Shown here piece after piece: positions 26,189 through 34,488 of a stretch of 64,000 nucleotides of DNA. Below the pieces are notes generated by a model. The model was not told the origin of the DNA, did not search any database, and worked only from the letters and a program-made list of their open reading frames with translations. The stretch comes from Streptomyces sp. NBC_00353 (GTDB taxonomy: Bacteria > Actinomycetota > Actinomycetes > Streptomycetales > Streptomycetaceae), in NCBI RefSeq assembly GCF_036108815.1, contig NZ_CP107985.1, positions 868,001 to 932,000 on the forward strand, in the 5' to 3' direction. Every line of letters starts with the position of its first letter. Position 1 is the first letter of the stretch. The translations under genes were made by a program, and so were the position numbers.

Positions 26189-26988
26189 GTTCTGAGTAGT
26201 CTCAAGCAGATGATGCTGCAGGCGAGTTGGAGCAGGCCTTGGTGGAGGTCGGCGCGTACCTCGTAGCGGATGCGCAGACGCTTGAACTGGTGGAGCCAGG
26301 CGAAGGTCCGCTCGACCACCCAGCGGGTCTTGCCCAGGCCCGAGCCGTGGGCGACGCCGCGACGGGCGATGAGCGGCTTGATCCCGCGCTTCCACAGCAG
26401 GCGGCGATACTTGTCGAAGTCGTAGCCCCGGTCGGCAAAATAGCCTTCGTGGCCGTGTGCGCGGGCGTCCGCGCAGGCCCCGGATCGGTGGGATCGCGTC
26501 AAGGAGCGGCAGGAGCTGTGTGACGTCGTGACGGTTGCCGCCGGTCAGCGTGACGGCGAGCGGGGTGCCGTGCCGGTCGACGATCAGGTGGTGCTTGCTG
26601 CCCGACCTACCCCGGTCGACCGGCGAAGGGCCGATGTGAGCCCCCCTTTCAACGCCCTGACGTGCGAACCGTCAATCGCGGCGTCGTCCATGTCCGGCAG
26701 GTCGGCCTCCCGCAGCTCGGCGAGGAGGACCTCGTGCAAGCGGGGCCAGACGCCGGCCTCAGTCCAGTCCCGGAGCCGACGCCACGCGGTCACCCCTGAA
26801 CAGCCAACGACCTGGATGGGCACATCGCGCCAGGCCACTCCCTTACGGAGCACGTAGACGATGCCAGCCAGTGCGGCGCGGTCCGATACCGGCAGTCGTC
26901 CGGGGTGGTGATGGCGTCGGGCAGGCCGGGCTGGGAGAAGCGGAGCTATGCGCTCCCAGAGATCATCGGGAACAAGGTCGGAAAACAC
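26179..26988 (-). pseudogene. IS5/IS427-type transposase, programmed plus disabling frameshift
   Basis: The first frame starts with GTG 26988 and reads VFSDLVPDDLWERIAPLLP, through YVLRKGVAWRDVP and DAAIDGSHVRALKGG. At the AAAGGGGGG run near 26640 the frame must shift, as is programmed in this group, to give the DDE part GSKHHLIVDRHGTPLAVTLT and GGNRHDVTQLLPLLDAIPPI. A second shift near 26440-26470 is not part of the normal design. After it comes FADRGYDFDKYRRLLWKRG, GLGKTRWVVERTFAWLHQFK and the end CLRLLRTSF. All blocks are present, but the second shift makes active enzyme unlikely. Confidence 0.8.
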
Positions 26989-27070
26989 GTTGGAGAGTCT
27001 GCCCGACGCGTTGTCAGAAATTGCCCGGGATGCCGGCGTCGATGGGACTGGCAGCAGCGGCCGGTCGAAT

Positions 27071-27652
27071 TCAGCGCCAGCCACCGTGGCGAGGCTCCAC
27101 GTGCTCGCCGAACGGTGGGTCGAACGCCTGCCCGTCGTCGTCGGTCACGACGTAGTCCGGTTCGGTCTTCGAGGCGGCTGCTTGCAACCGGATGACGAGG
27201 TCGGTGACCGGCACGATACGCAGTGACAGGGCTGTGGCCACCCGGGCAGCTTCGTTGTCGATGTCCGGGTTGTACTTGTCGCGGGACCGTTCAAGGTGTT
27301 GAGCGGAGATCTGCATGACCTTCACATCGCCGCCGCCCGAGAATGAGAGGCAGTCCTGCCACTCCAGCCCGATGATGATCTCCAGCGCGTCCGCCAGGTC
27401 ATCAGCGAGCAGACCGCCTTCTCCTTCGGAACTCGCGAACACCACCGGCCGGCGACCGTTCTGCTCGGAACACAGGAAGTACGCCCCACCAGCGGACTCC
27501 CCGGCGATCACCTCCAGCGGCGCACCCGAGGCAAGCCTCAAGCCATCGCCATAGTGCTTCCGGTGGATGTCGAAGCCGAACGATGACCGCAGCAGCAGAT
27601 CGATCTCCGGGGTGGCCTGGATCAGGTCAAGCAGACGATCACTTGAGATCAT
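27071..27652 (-). CDS. Passenger gene: conserved Streptomyces protein, possibly immunity-like
   Basis: 193 residues, soluble and acidic. It begins MISSDRLLDLIQATPEIDLLLR, then FGFDIHRKHYGDGLRLASGA, a central ASSEGEGGLLADDLADALEI and WQDCLSFSGGGDVKVM, and an acidic C-terminal half ending GGWR. A family of this build is scattered through Streptomyces genomes; some related SUKH-like proteins act as immunity proteins, but no motif proves this here. It lies between the transposase start and the right inverted repeat and reads in the same direction as the transposase, so it travels with the element. Intact frame. Confidence 0.7.
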   Translation of the reverse strand: MISSDRLLDLIQATPEIDLLLRSSFGFDIHRKHYGDGLRLASGAPLEVIAGESAGGAYFLCSEQNGRRPVVFASSEGEGGLLADDLADALEIIIGLEWQDCLSFSGGGDVKVMQISAQHLERSRDKYNPDIDNEAARVATALSLRIVPVTDLVIRLQAAASKTEPDYVVTDDDGQAFDPPFGEHVEPRHGGWR

Positions 27653-27764
27653 GGCACGGACAATAGCGAGTGCCGCTGACGTGTCAGTGGCAGGGTGAAC
27701 AGCCGCCCGTGTCCGGCGGTGGCGCGACCCCGTGGATGGAGCACTCCAGGCTCAAGCCACACGA

Positions 27765-27783
27765 CTCATTCTGAAACGATCAG
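27765..27783 (-). repeat. Right terminal inverted repeat of the IS427-type element
   Basis: Exact reverse complement of 26170-26188, followed directly by the TTA target duplication. Confidence 0.85.
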
Positions 27784-28075
27784 TTAGGGCGGACCATGAT
27801 GCCGATCATCGCCCATCGGATCATGGTCTCGGACCGGGCGGGATCGGTCTCGTAGTCACGGCAAGCCGCCGGTGCGGGGTCATCCAGGCGAACGTCCGCT
27901 CAGCGGCCCAGCGCTTGGGCTGGACTTGAAGGCCTCGCTGGTCAGGCCCTTTACGGACGATCTCCAGGTCGCGGCCGAGGATCGAAGCGCTCCAATCGAC
28001 CAGCCTGCCGACGAAGCCTTGGTCCGTCCAGACCTTCTGGATGCTCGGACGTACCGCGGCGGGGTATCTCATCCC
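27784..28075 (-). pseudogene. Second IS5-type transposase, C-terminal part, interrupted
   Basis: Reads SIQKVWTDQGFVGRLVDWSA, LEIVRKGPDQRGLQVQPKRW and AAERTFAWMTPHRRLA; after a frameshift it continues RDYETDPARSETMIRWAMIG and ends IMVRP at the TTA where the IS427-type element is inserted. The N-terminal two thirds are missing. It belongs to a different IS5 subgroup from the inserted element. Confidence 0.75.
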
Positions 28076-28196
28076 TCCTGCTCATCACGTAGGTACTGGG
28101 CCCTGGCCTGCTCCATATGGCTCTGCTGATCATTCCTGACTGAGGTGGTTCAACCAGCGCTGGAGCCGACGGGAACACAGCCGATTGGAGGACCGA

Positions 28197-28475
28197 TCAC
28201 CCCTCCAGCACAGCATCACATTGAGCACAGACCAGCCGGGCGTACTCTGCCGTGTACCACGAGGACCCGGGATCCGTGAGCCTACTGGGAGATGGCTCCA
28301 TGGCGAAGGTGTCCTTACCGCAGAGGGTGCGCGGCCCTGGGGTCGTGGTGGACCCAGGGGCTGCGGGCGCCGCGTGCACGCAGCGGACGGGCCGCCCCTC
28401 AACCAGTGATGCACCGGTGAAGGATCGCGCTGCACTTGGCTGATCGAGCTCATACATCACGAAGATCTCGCTCAT
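28197..28475 (-). CDS. Conserved hypothetical protein with Cys/His pairs
   Basis: 92 residues. It reads SEIFVMYELDQPSAARSFTG, then VRCVHAAP, RTLCGKDTFAM and, at the end, YARLVCAQCDAVLEG. The four Cys plus one His are spaced like a small zinc-binding fold (RCVH, LC, CxxC). A family of this type is found in Streptomyces, often near mobile DNA; function unknown. Coding bias is normal and the frame intact. Confidence 0.6.
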   Translation of the reverse strand: MSEIFVMYELDQPSAARSFTGASLVEGRPVRCVHAAPAAPGSTTTPGPRTLCGKDTFAMEPSPSRLTDPGSSWYTAEYARLVCAQCDAVLEG

Positions 28476-28617
28476 GTCCCGACGGTAGGCCGATACAGCG
28501 CATCATGCAGTGGAGACGTGACCGTGATGGTGAAGCCGGCGACCCGGTTATGAACCGTGAGCACACGGTTTGACGTCGCAGCGGCGAGGTGTCCGCGTCG
28601 GGGCTTACGCTGACCGC

Positions 28618-28968
28618 ATGATCATCGGTGGACACGTCATCATTTACAGCCGTGACGCGGAAGCGGACCGGGCCTTCTTCCGGGATGTGTTGGAGTATCC
28701 GCATGTCGATGCGGGAGGCGGCTGGCTGATCTTCAAGCTTCCGCCGACCGAGATCGCCGTGCATCCCACGGACGGTCCGGAGACGCAGGAGCTCTACCTG
28801 ATGTGCGACGACATCAGTGCAACGGTGAAGAACCTGGCCGCGAAGGGAGTGGAGTTCACCCAGGCAGTCACCGATGCGCGCTGGGGGCGGCTGACCAGGT
28901 TCCGCCTGCCGGGCGGCGGCGAGGTGGGCATGTACGAGCCCCGCCACGAGCGAGCTACCGATCTCTGA
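28618..28968 (+). CDS. VOC (glyoxalase-like) protein
   Basis: 116 residues, one vicinal-oxygen-chelate domain. It has GGHVIIYSRDAEADRAFFRD (first beta-alpha-beta with a His ligand), PPTEIAVHPTD, YLMCDDISATVKNLAAKGV and PGGGEVGMYEPRH with the final Glu ligand position. VOC proteins are metal enzymes or drug-binding proteins; the substrate is not evident. The ATG at 28618 is the family start; the open frame upstream lacks similarity. Confidence 0.82.
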   Translation: MIIGGHVIIYSRDAEADRAFFRDVLEYPHVDAGGGWLIFKLPPTEIAVHPTDGPETQELYLMCDDISATVKNLAAKGVEFTQAVTDARWGRLTRFRLPGGGEVGMYEPRHERATDL

Positions 28969-29261
28969 AGCATCCCAGCACCGGGAATTCGTGGAAGATT
29001 GGATCACCGACGGCGGATCAGTCACCGGATCGCCCATCCGATCAGAGCCGCTAAGACCTGTCCCATAACTGCTGGTCACAGGCAAGATGATCTTGACGTG
29101 TCCGGTGTGATCGCGGTCTCGGAGCCGTCCCGGGCAGCCCAGTACACCGCGCTGTGCCCGAGGGCTGCGAGCAATTGTCAAAGCCTGTGGATGGCCGCTC
29201 CCCGGGTCCGGTGATCAGAATTGGGTCGCCCATGGGCGGTGAGTCGCCGTAGCGTCCACCT
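28969..29261. other. Short gap with possible IS end
   Basis: About 290 bases. The stretch around 29050-29110 (AGACCTGTCCCATAACTG and following) resembles the outer end of a Streptomyces IS5-type element, but no transposase sequence accompanies it. Confidence 0.3.
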
Positions 29262-29963
29262 ATGGATTGGAGCGCCTGGCACGATCAGTACGAGGTGGCC
29301 GACTCGTGGATGGCACGACGGTTGCAGACGGTTCAAGCGCAGGTTCGCGCTGCCCTGTCTGATGCCCCGGCTGGCGGGTTGAAGGTGATCAGCCTCTGTG
29401 CTGGGGAAGGCCGCGACCTTCTGGATGTTCTGGTCGGGCACCCCCGCCGCAACGACGTACGGGCAAGGCTCGTCGAGCTGGACCCGCGAAACACTGCGAC
29501 CGCTATGGAATGGGCTGACCGGGCAGGCTTGCGGCAGGTTGAGGTGGTGACCGGCGACGCCTCCCTCATCGATCATTACGAGGACACGGCCCCTGCGGAT
29601 CTCGTCCTCGTCTGCGGCGTTTTCGGCAACATCACCGACGCCGATATCGAGCGCACCATCGCGGCCTGTAGCCAGCTGTGCAAGACCGGCGGCGTCGTCA
29701 TCTGGACCCGACACCGCGCCGCGCCCGACCGGGTCCCGCTGATCTGCGAATGGTTCGAAGCGCACGACTTCGAACCGCGGTGGCTGTCGGCACCGGACGC
29801 CGGCTTCGGGGTCGGTAAGCACCGGTTCGTCGGCACGCCTCAGCCCCTACGCCGCGGCACCCGCTTGTTCGAGTTCATCGGCTACGACGTGCTCCGCCTG
29901 ACCGTGGCAGAGGAATCCCTCGGCCACAACGAGCCCACGCCGCACGATCAACGCAGGCTGTAG
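29262..29963 (+). CDS. SAM-dependent methyltransferase-like protein
   Basis: 233 residues. Motif I is LKVISLCAGEGRDLLDVLVG (residues about 40-59), the acidic motif II loop is ARLVELDPRNTATAMEWAD, and motif III/IV is ADLVLVCGVFGNITDADIER. The C-terminal half ends in a beta strand with FEFIGYDVLRL. The CAGEGRD form of motif I marks a group of actinobacterial methyltransferases of unknown substrate. Stand-alone in a region of IS scars. Confidence 0.82.
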   Translation: MDWSAWHDQYEVADSWMARRLQTVQAQVRAALSDAPAGGLKVISLCAGEGRDLLDVLVGHPRRNDVRARLVELDPRNTATAMEWADRAGLRQVEVVTGDASLIDHYEDTAPADLVLVCGVFGNITDADIERTIAACSQLCKTGGVVIWTRHRAAPDRVPLICEWFEAHDFEPRWLSAPDAGFGVGKHRFVGTPQPLRRGTRLFEFIGYDVLRLTVAEESLGHNEPTPHDQRRL

Positions 29964-30156
29964 CCGGACGGGGCGTGCTCAGCCCGGCGGTCCTGGGCGG
30001 ACTCAACGAGCTTGAGCACCATCGCGAGACCGTCGACCGCGACGCGGACCGCGAGGTCGCCTACCGCCGGGCATGGCGATGCGTCAGGTTCAGGCCCACT
30101 GTTCGGTCCGGGTCACAGCGACGCCGAACCGAACGGTTATTGAAGGGTCGGGAGCC

Positions 30157-30522
30157 ATGGGCATCTATGTCGGGGTCAGAGGCCGGCTTCAGTGCGACGC
30201 ACCGCAGTTGGCCCAGGTCAGAGAGATCGTCCGTTCCGACACCGACCGCGCATACAGCGGAGCCTGGAGTTTCCCGGAACAGCATTACAACTGGACCCAC
30301 TACGTCTTCTACGGCGCAGACATCCGCGAGAGCGGCGTGGACGCGCTGCTGGAACAACTACAGGTCATAGCGAGGATCCCGCCCTCCGACGAGGACAACG
30401 ACCTGGTCACCGGTCTCTTCTTGGCCAGCCACGAAACCACAGGCCTGAACGAGTGGCAGATCCGTGAAGGCGGCATTCACATCGCCCGCGCCAGCGACGA
30501 TTATCGATATCTCGACCAGTAG
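30157..30522 (+). CDS. Conserved hypothetical protein
   Basis: 121 residues, alpha/beta, acidic. It has GIYVGVRGRLQCDAPQLAQV, SFPEQHYNWTHYVFYGADI, DALLEQLQVIARIPPSDEDN and GLFLASHETTG. Members in other Streptomyces are single genes, some near toxin-immunity loci; no function known. ATG 30157 follows a GGGAG-like site, while the open frame further upstream shows no similarity. It ends 52 bases before a strong hairpin. Confidence 0.65.
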   Translation: MGIYVGVRGRLQCDAPQLAQVREIVRSDTDRAYSGAWSFPEQHYNWTHYVFYGADIRESGVDALLEQLQVIARIPPSDEDNDLVTGLFLASHETTGLNEWQIREGGIHIARASDDYRYLDQ

Positions 30523-30573
30523 GACATGGCCACCTCGCAACCCTGCGGTTCAAAAGCTGGCCAGCCACGAACC

Positions 30574-30601
30574 GAGGCCGGAGCTGCTGGGCTCCGGCCT
30601 C
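30574..30601. terminator. Bidirectional hairpin terminator
   Basis: Perfect 11-bp stem GAGGCCGGAGC / GCTCCGGCCTC with a six-base loop between the convergent hypothetical gene and the SGNH hydrolase. Confidence 0.75.
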
Positions 30602-30737
30602 AGCCGTTTCCACCCGGCCAGGTGTCGGCGTACTCGCAAGAGGGCACAGCCGGGGCGGATGGACGTGCCCACTCCGGTGTACGGCACAACGCGGAACCTT
30701 TTCGGGAGAAGCCCGACCGGTGCATGGGCCCTCCCTC

Positions 30738-31556
30738 CTACGGCAATTCCCGTGAACGGGGGTCCGCCGGGGAGTCGGGCGTGGTGCTCAGGGGCAGGAG
30801 CTGGGGGCGTTTTGCGGTGCGGCCGTCGCCGGAGGACTGGCCGCGCAGACGGCGTGCGAGCCAGGGGCCGAGGAATGTGGCCGCCCAGCGCAGTTCGGCT
30901 GCTGCGGCTTGCCAGCCGGCAGGGACCGCCTGTGCAGGCAGCGGGAGCGTCCAGGCGTCGTCGCTTCCGGGGAGGTGAATGGCGTGGGCGACGGCTGCGG
31001 CGATCCGCTCGTGGCCCAGGGGGCTCGCGTGGAGTCGGTCAGCGCTCCACAGCCGTGGGTCGGTGGTGACGGCGTGCCCGGCGGTTTCGGCGACCGTGAC
31101 CCCGTGCCGGGCGGCCGCAGCGCGGATGCGGGCGTTGAGGTCGAACACGCGGGACCTGACTGGCCGGGCAAGTGGCGCGATCTTCCCGACATCGGGGAAG
31201 GTGAGAGTCACTACATGGGTCCCGGTGTCTGTGAGCGCGGTGAACACTTCTTCCAGATGCCCGGCCACCTCCGCGGCGTTGAACCGGGGCCGGAGCAGGT
31301 CGTTGACCCCGGCAACGACGGTGGCCAGGTCGGGGCGCAGGGCCAGGGCGGGCCCCAGCTGTTCGGCGCGGACCTGGCCGGCGACACGTCCTCGTACGGC
31401 CAGATTGGCGTACTTGAGAGAGGGGTTGACCGCCGCGAGGTGCTCGGCGAGTCGATCGGCCCAGCCCCGTAGGCCGACGGTGTCGTCGCCGTCGCCGAGT
31501 CCTTCGGTCTGGCTGTCACCCAGAGCGACGTAGCGCAGGTATTCACCGTTGTTCAT
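30738..31556 (-). CDS. SGNH/GDSL-family hydrolase (intracellular esterase-like)
   Basis: 272 residues without a signal peptide. Block I is YVALGDSQTEGLGD (nucleophile Ser), block II ANLAVRGRV (Gly), block III VVAGVNDLLRP (Asn) and block V WSADRLHASPLGHERI (Asp and His), so the four SGNH residues are all present. It probably deacylates a small ester. The start overlaps the end of the PadR gene by 14 bases, so the two are co-translated and this enzyme is the likely output of PadR control. Confidence 0.87.
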   Translation of the reverse strand: MNNGEYLRYVALGDSQTEGLGDGDDTVGLRGWADRLAEHLAAVNPSLKYANLAVRGRVAGQVRAEQLGPALALRPDLATVVAGVNDLLRPRFNAAEVAGHLEEVFTALTDTGTHVVTLTFPDVGKIAPLARPVRSRVFDLNARIRAAAARHGVTVAETAGHAVTTDPRLWSADRLHASPLGHERIAAAVAHAIHLPGSDDAWTLPLPAQAVPAGWQAAAAELRWAATFLGPWLARRLRGQSSGDGRTAKRPQLLPLSTTPDSPADPRSRELP

Positions 31557-32112
31557 GGGTCGTCACCCTTTCCCGCAGTACGGCCGAGATCCGCAGGCAC
31601 CAGTCCCGGTTGCCCTGTTCAAAGGCCAGGCCGCGCAGGCAGGTCAGGTACGGCCCGATCCGCTCGCCTCGACGTAGGAACTCTTCCTCGTCCGCATCGC
31701 CGCGCATCTGCCGCAGCAGCTTGCCGAAGAGCTCGATTCTGGCCTCGGCTGCGGACGCTCGCTCTTCGAGCTGCTCGATCACCGGCGCGGTACCGATGCG
31801 GTCGGCGGCCTGGACCTTGACGAGCAGGTCGTCGCGGATGAACGAGGGCTTCGATACGGATGCGGCAAATTTTTCAAGCTCGGCGAGACCGGCGTCGGTG
31901 ACCCGGAACAGACGTTTGTTGGGCCGGGTTTCCTGGACCACCTGCCGACCTGCGACCAGCCCATCCTTCTCCAGCTTGGTCAGCTCGGCGTACAGCTGCT
32001 GAGGCAGGGCGTACCAGAAGTTCGCGACGCCGACGTCGAACGCCTTGGCCAGTTGGTATCCGCTGTATTCGCCGTCCAGCAGCGCCGCCAGTACGGCATG
32101 TCGCAAGGCCAT
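31543..32112 (-). CDS. PadR-family transcriptional regulator
   Basis: 189 residues: an N-terminal winged helix (ALRHAVLAALLDGEYSGYQL, then NFWYALPQQLYAELTKLEKD, wing TRPNKRLFRVTDAGLAEL) and a C-terminal helical dimer domain, as in the long PadR (PadR plus Vir_act_alpha_C) type. ATG 32112 is chosen because AAGGGG lies 8 bases upstream; a GTG 33 bases earlier is in frame. It overlaps the GDSL gene and is divergent from a SnoaL-like gene across a 36-bp dyad, the likely operator. Confidence 0.88.
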   Translation of the reverse strand: MALRHAVLAALLDGEYSGYQLAKAFDVGVANFWYALPQQLYAELTKLEKDGLVAGRQVVQETRPNKRLFRVTDAGLAELEKFAASVSKPSFIRDDLLVKVQAADRIGTAPVIEQLEERASAAEARIELFGKLLRQMRGDADEEEFLRRGERIGPYLTCLRGLAFEQGNRDWCLRISAVLRERVTTHEQR

Positions 32113-32151
32113 CGAAGGCACCCCTTCCCTTTCCTCGTCCGCCACTGCATC

Positions 32152-32187
32152 ATACTCAAGAAAGTGACTAGTCAGATTCTTGAGTAT
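32152..32187. promoter_or_regulatory. 36-bp near-perfect palindrome, probable PadR operator
   Basis: Arms ATACTCAAGAA and TTCTTGAGTAT (11 bp each, perfect) enclose a second perfect palindrome TGACTAGTCA, joined by two mismatched pairs. It fills most of the 86-base gap between the divergent PadR and SnoaL-like genes and can cover both promoters. Confidence 0.75.
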
Positions 32188-32198
32188 CAGGAGGGGTC

Positions 32199-32630
32199 AT
32201 GGAGACTGCTGAACGCTTCCGCACCGTCGTGGAGAAGCGTGATCTAGCAGCGCTGGAGGGCCTGTTCACCGAGGACATCCGCCTCTACAGCCCGGTGAAG
32301 TTCACTCCCTTCGAGGGCAAGCCCATGGTGCTGGGGCTCTTCGGCGTGCTCCTGCGCACCTTCGAGGACTTCCGCTACATCGGACATTTCGAGGGCGCGG
32401 CCGAAACCAGCACCGACGGCGAAGAGGCTCCGTCGGTGATCCTCCTGTTCCGGGCCACCGTGCACGGCAAGCAGATCCACGGCATCGACCTGCTCCAGTT
32501 CGACGAGACGGGCCGGATCAAGGAGTTCACCGTGATGGTCCGCCCACAGTCCGCGGTGCACGCCCTGGGTGAGGCGGTACTTGCCGGCCTGGTCGCCGAC
32601 GGCCTAATACCCCAGTCCGACGGGCGCTGA
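32199..32630 (+). CDS. SnoaL/NTF2-like protein
   Basis: 143 residues with the cone-shaped NTF2 fold: ETAERFRTVVEKRDLAALEG, LFTEDIRLYSPVKFTPFEGK, VILLFRATVHGKQIHGIDLL and GRIKEFTVMVRP. The same build is used by polyketide cyclases, ketosteroid isomerases and many binding proteins, and no catalytic set is certain. GGAGGGG lies at ideal distance from the ATG. Under the PadR operator, so probably co-regulated with the GDSL hydrolase. Confidence 0.82.
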   Translation: METAERFRTVVEKRDLAALEGLFTEDIRLYSPVKFTPFEGKPMVLGLFGVLLRTFEDFRYIGHFEGAAETSTDGEEAPSVILLFRATVHGKQIHGIDLLQFDETGRIKEFTVMVRPQSAVHALGEAVLAGLVADGLIPQSDGR

Positions 32631-33671
32631 AGGGGCGCACGCGGGGGACGGCTGGCTCCGGACCTTGGCGGAAAGCGAAGCCTCACCGCCACTCCAGTGC
32701 GAAGACCCTTGTGGTCGAGGTCGTCGACCTTCCAGCGACGTCGGCGATAGGAGCGGCCAGCCGTCGGTGCGCACTGACAAAGGCGTGGCGCGACAGAAGC
32801 GCTCGGCTGCCTCGGTAACACACAGCGCATCGGCAACCAGTCGCGCGCCGAAGCCGGGTGGGCTGGAAGCAAAGGCAGGATGCTCCGGATTCGCCGGCTG
32901 TCGCGGGTGTCATGAGCTCGGGCGACGCACCCGGGCCTACGCAGGGACGGCTGCCGATGCCTGATGCCGCACGTCTCCTTCCGGCCTGCTTGGTCCACGG
33001 GGTGAGCCGGCCCTGGCCGCTTGAGCGCGGCATCCGAGAGGTGAGGTGGCCACAGCTGCCTCACGCTCTCGCTCAAGCCGGTGGGCGGCGGTTCTGTCGG
33101 CGGAGCCAACACGCGTCAGGGCGGCCTCGCACTCGCCCGCGTTCGTTCCCGTGCACGAGGTACTGCAGCTCCAGGAGAGCCAAGTCGCGCATGCGCCGCT
33201 CGGGGACAGGTCGATCACACCCCGGCCGTCCAGCAGGCCAAGCACCCTTTCGAGAGACGCCCGTTCCCGTCAGCAGGTGGTCGATCCTGGATTGCCGCAG
33301 CCGGCGGATTCGGTCCGAACAGCGCCCCCTTGTGGCCCGGACGCCGACGGTCTCGAGCGCACCGGAACCGGTCCGGCTCTCCCCCGGCGCCGGGCGCGTC
33401 GAGGATGACGCAGTGGAGCCGGGCCCACAGGCGGGCCCGGCTCCACTGGGCGAAACGGCGGTGGACGGCGGGCCGGCATGGACCGAATACCGGCGGGATT
33501 GCCGTCATGCGCGGCCCATGCGGGCCATGAAGACACGCCCCTTGCCCACCGGCGAAATGGCGTCGGCTCGCGAGGGAGCATGGGCCCCATCCGAATGGCA
33601 TCGCATTCCCAGCCACCCATGACGGGGGACCCCGTAACTATCCTTTCGCACCGGCCCTGCCGGGGCCCATT
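32631..33671. other. Gene-poor, decayed kilobase
   Basis: No intact gene. Minus-strand fragments are coding-like but broken (for example LALLELQYLVHGNERG near 33150), and the recognisable IS5 remnant at 33290-33480 lies here. Confidence 0.45.
33290..33480 (-). pseudogene. IS5-type transposase internal remnant
   Basis: Minus-strand text HRRFAQWSRARLWARLHCVI, LDAPGAGGEPDRFRCARD and GALFGPNPPAAA follows the usual IS5 order (FxxWxxxGVWxRLHxxLLD, then KxGTxTGPNPVDRG) but with substitutions and gaps. The two arms of a perfect 16-bp hairpin at 33411-33448 fall inside this text. Confidence 0.55.
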
Positions 33672-33854
33672 TCAGCGCTTGAAGGCGTCCTTCGCCTTCT
33701 CCTTCGCTTGACGAATGTCACCCTTAGCCTTTTCGGCGCGACCCTTAGTCGTCAAACCCTCGTTGCCTACCGCACGGCCGGCGGTCTCCTCCACCTTGCC
33801 CTTGGCCTGTTCCACCTTGGCCTTGGCCTTCTCATCCTTGGCCACGACACTCAC
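33672..33854 (-). CDS. CsbD-family stress protein
   Basis: 60 residues, highly charged and helical: KVEQAKGKVEETAGRAVGNE and KGRAEKAKGDIRQAKEKAKD. This is the CsbD repeat, whose members are made in quantity under general stress, often under sigma-B control in Gram-positives. Biochemical role unknown. GTG start with GAAGCGGG upstream. It lies next to the envelope-stress region that follows. Confidence 0.85.
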   Translation of the reverse strand: MSVVAKDEKAKAKVEQAKGKVEETAGRAVGNEGLTTKGRAEKAKGDIRQAKEKAKDAFKR

Positions 33855-34488
33855 ATCCCGCTTCTCACTCGATGGATAACTTCCACCTCAACCGTAAATG
33901 GCTCTGTAAACGCAATCTACCGACCGGTCGGACCGAAACGGGATTATGTGAAGTCTGGATGAGATTGAACGTCCTCAGGAATGGCCAGCGGGCACGGATT
34001 TACCTGCGGGTTCTCGGTCTTCGGCTACGAGTTCCACCGCGATGCTCTTCTCGGGCTCCCACTACTGATCGGTACGCTCGCCAACCGCGACCGAGTCGCG
34101 TGGCAACACGCCCGGTGTCGACGAGGAGCGCCATGATCAGATCTTCACCCGGGCCGCCAAGGCGACCGAGGTGCAAGTGTGAACATCGCTCAGCCGGCAC
34201 AGAGCCACGTCACCGTGGCGGTCTGCACCGACCCGGCCGCCGCGCACGTGCCTCCAACCAGCGGGGACTGGCCGATTGGCGAGAGCACCCCGGCCCCAGG
34301 TGGCTGGCTCCGATCGCTGCTGGATTCCGAGGAGAGAAAGGTCGGTGCTGCTGCCGTTCACGGTTCGCCGCCACACCTCCGCCGGATCGGCGGCTCCCTA
34401 TGAGTCGACGCTCTCCCGAGCAACTATGGCAGGTGACGGACCGTCACAGTGTGGTTCAGGCCACCTGCTCCCATGTCGCATATCGGGA
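33855..34488. other. Gene-poor stretch left of GvpZ-like gene
   Basis: About 630 bases. Several plus-strand frames have partial coding character (FGYEFHRDALLGLPLLIGTL near 34020, EERHDQIFTRAAKATEVQV near 34125) but none is complete. Probably a decayed gene; family not recognised. Confidence 0.35.

Larger units (their letters stand above)
26170..27783. mobile_element. IS5-family (IS427-type) element carrying a passenger gene
   Basis: The 1,614-base unit has perfect 19-bp terminal inverted repeats (CTGATCGTTTCAGAATGAG at the left, its complement at the right) and is flanked by TTA on both sides (26167-26169 and 27784-27786), the TNA duplication expected of this group. Inside are a frameshifted two-frame transposase and, on the same strand, a 193-residue passenger gene. 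The unit is inserted at the 3' end of another IS5-type transposase relic. About twice the normal length for the group. Confidence 0.8.

Noticed and set aside
33411..33448. Perfect 16-bp hairpin CAGTGGAGCCGGGCCC / GGGCCCGGCTCCACTG as a terminator
   Set aside because: It is inside transposase-like text (QWSRARLWARLH) where the symmetry arises from the coding sequence, and no gene ends there.
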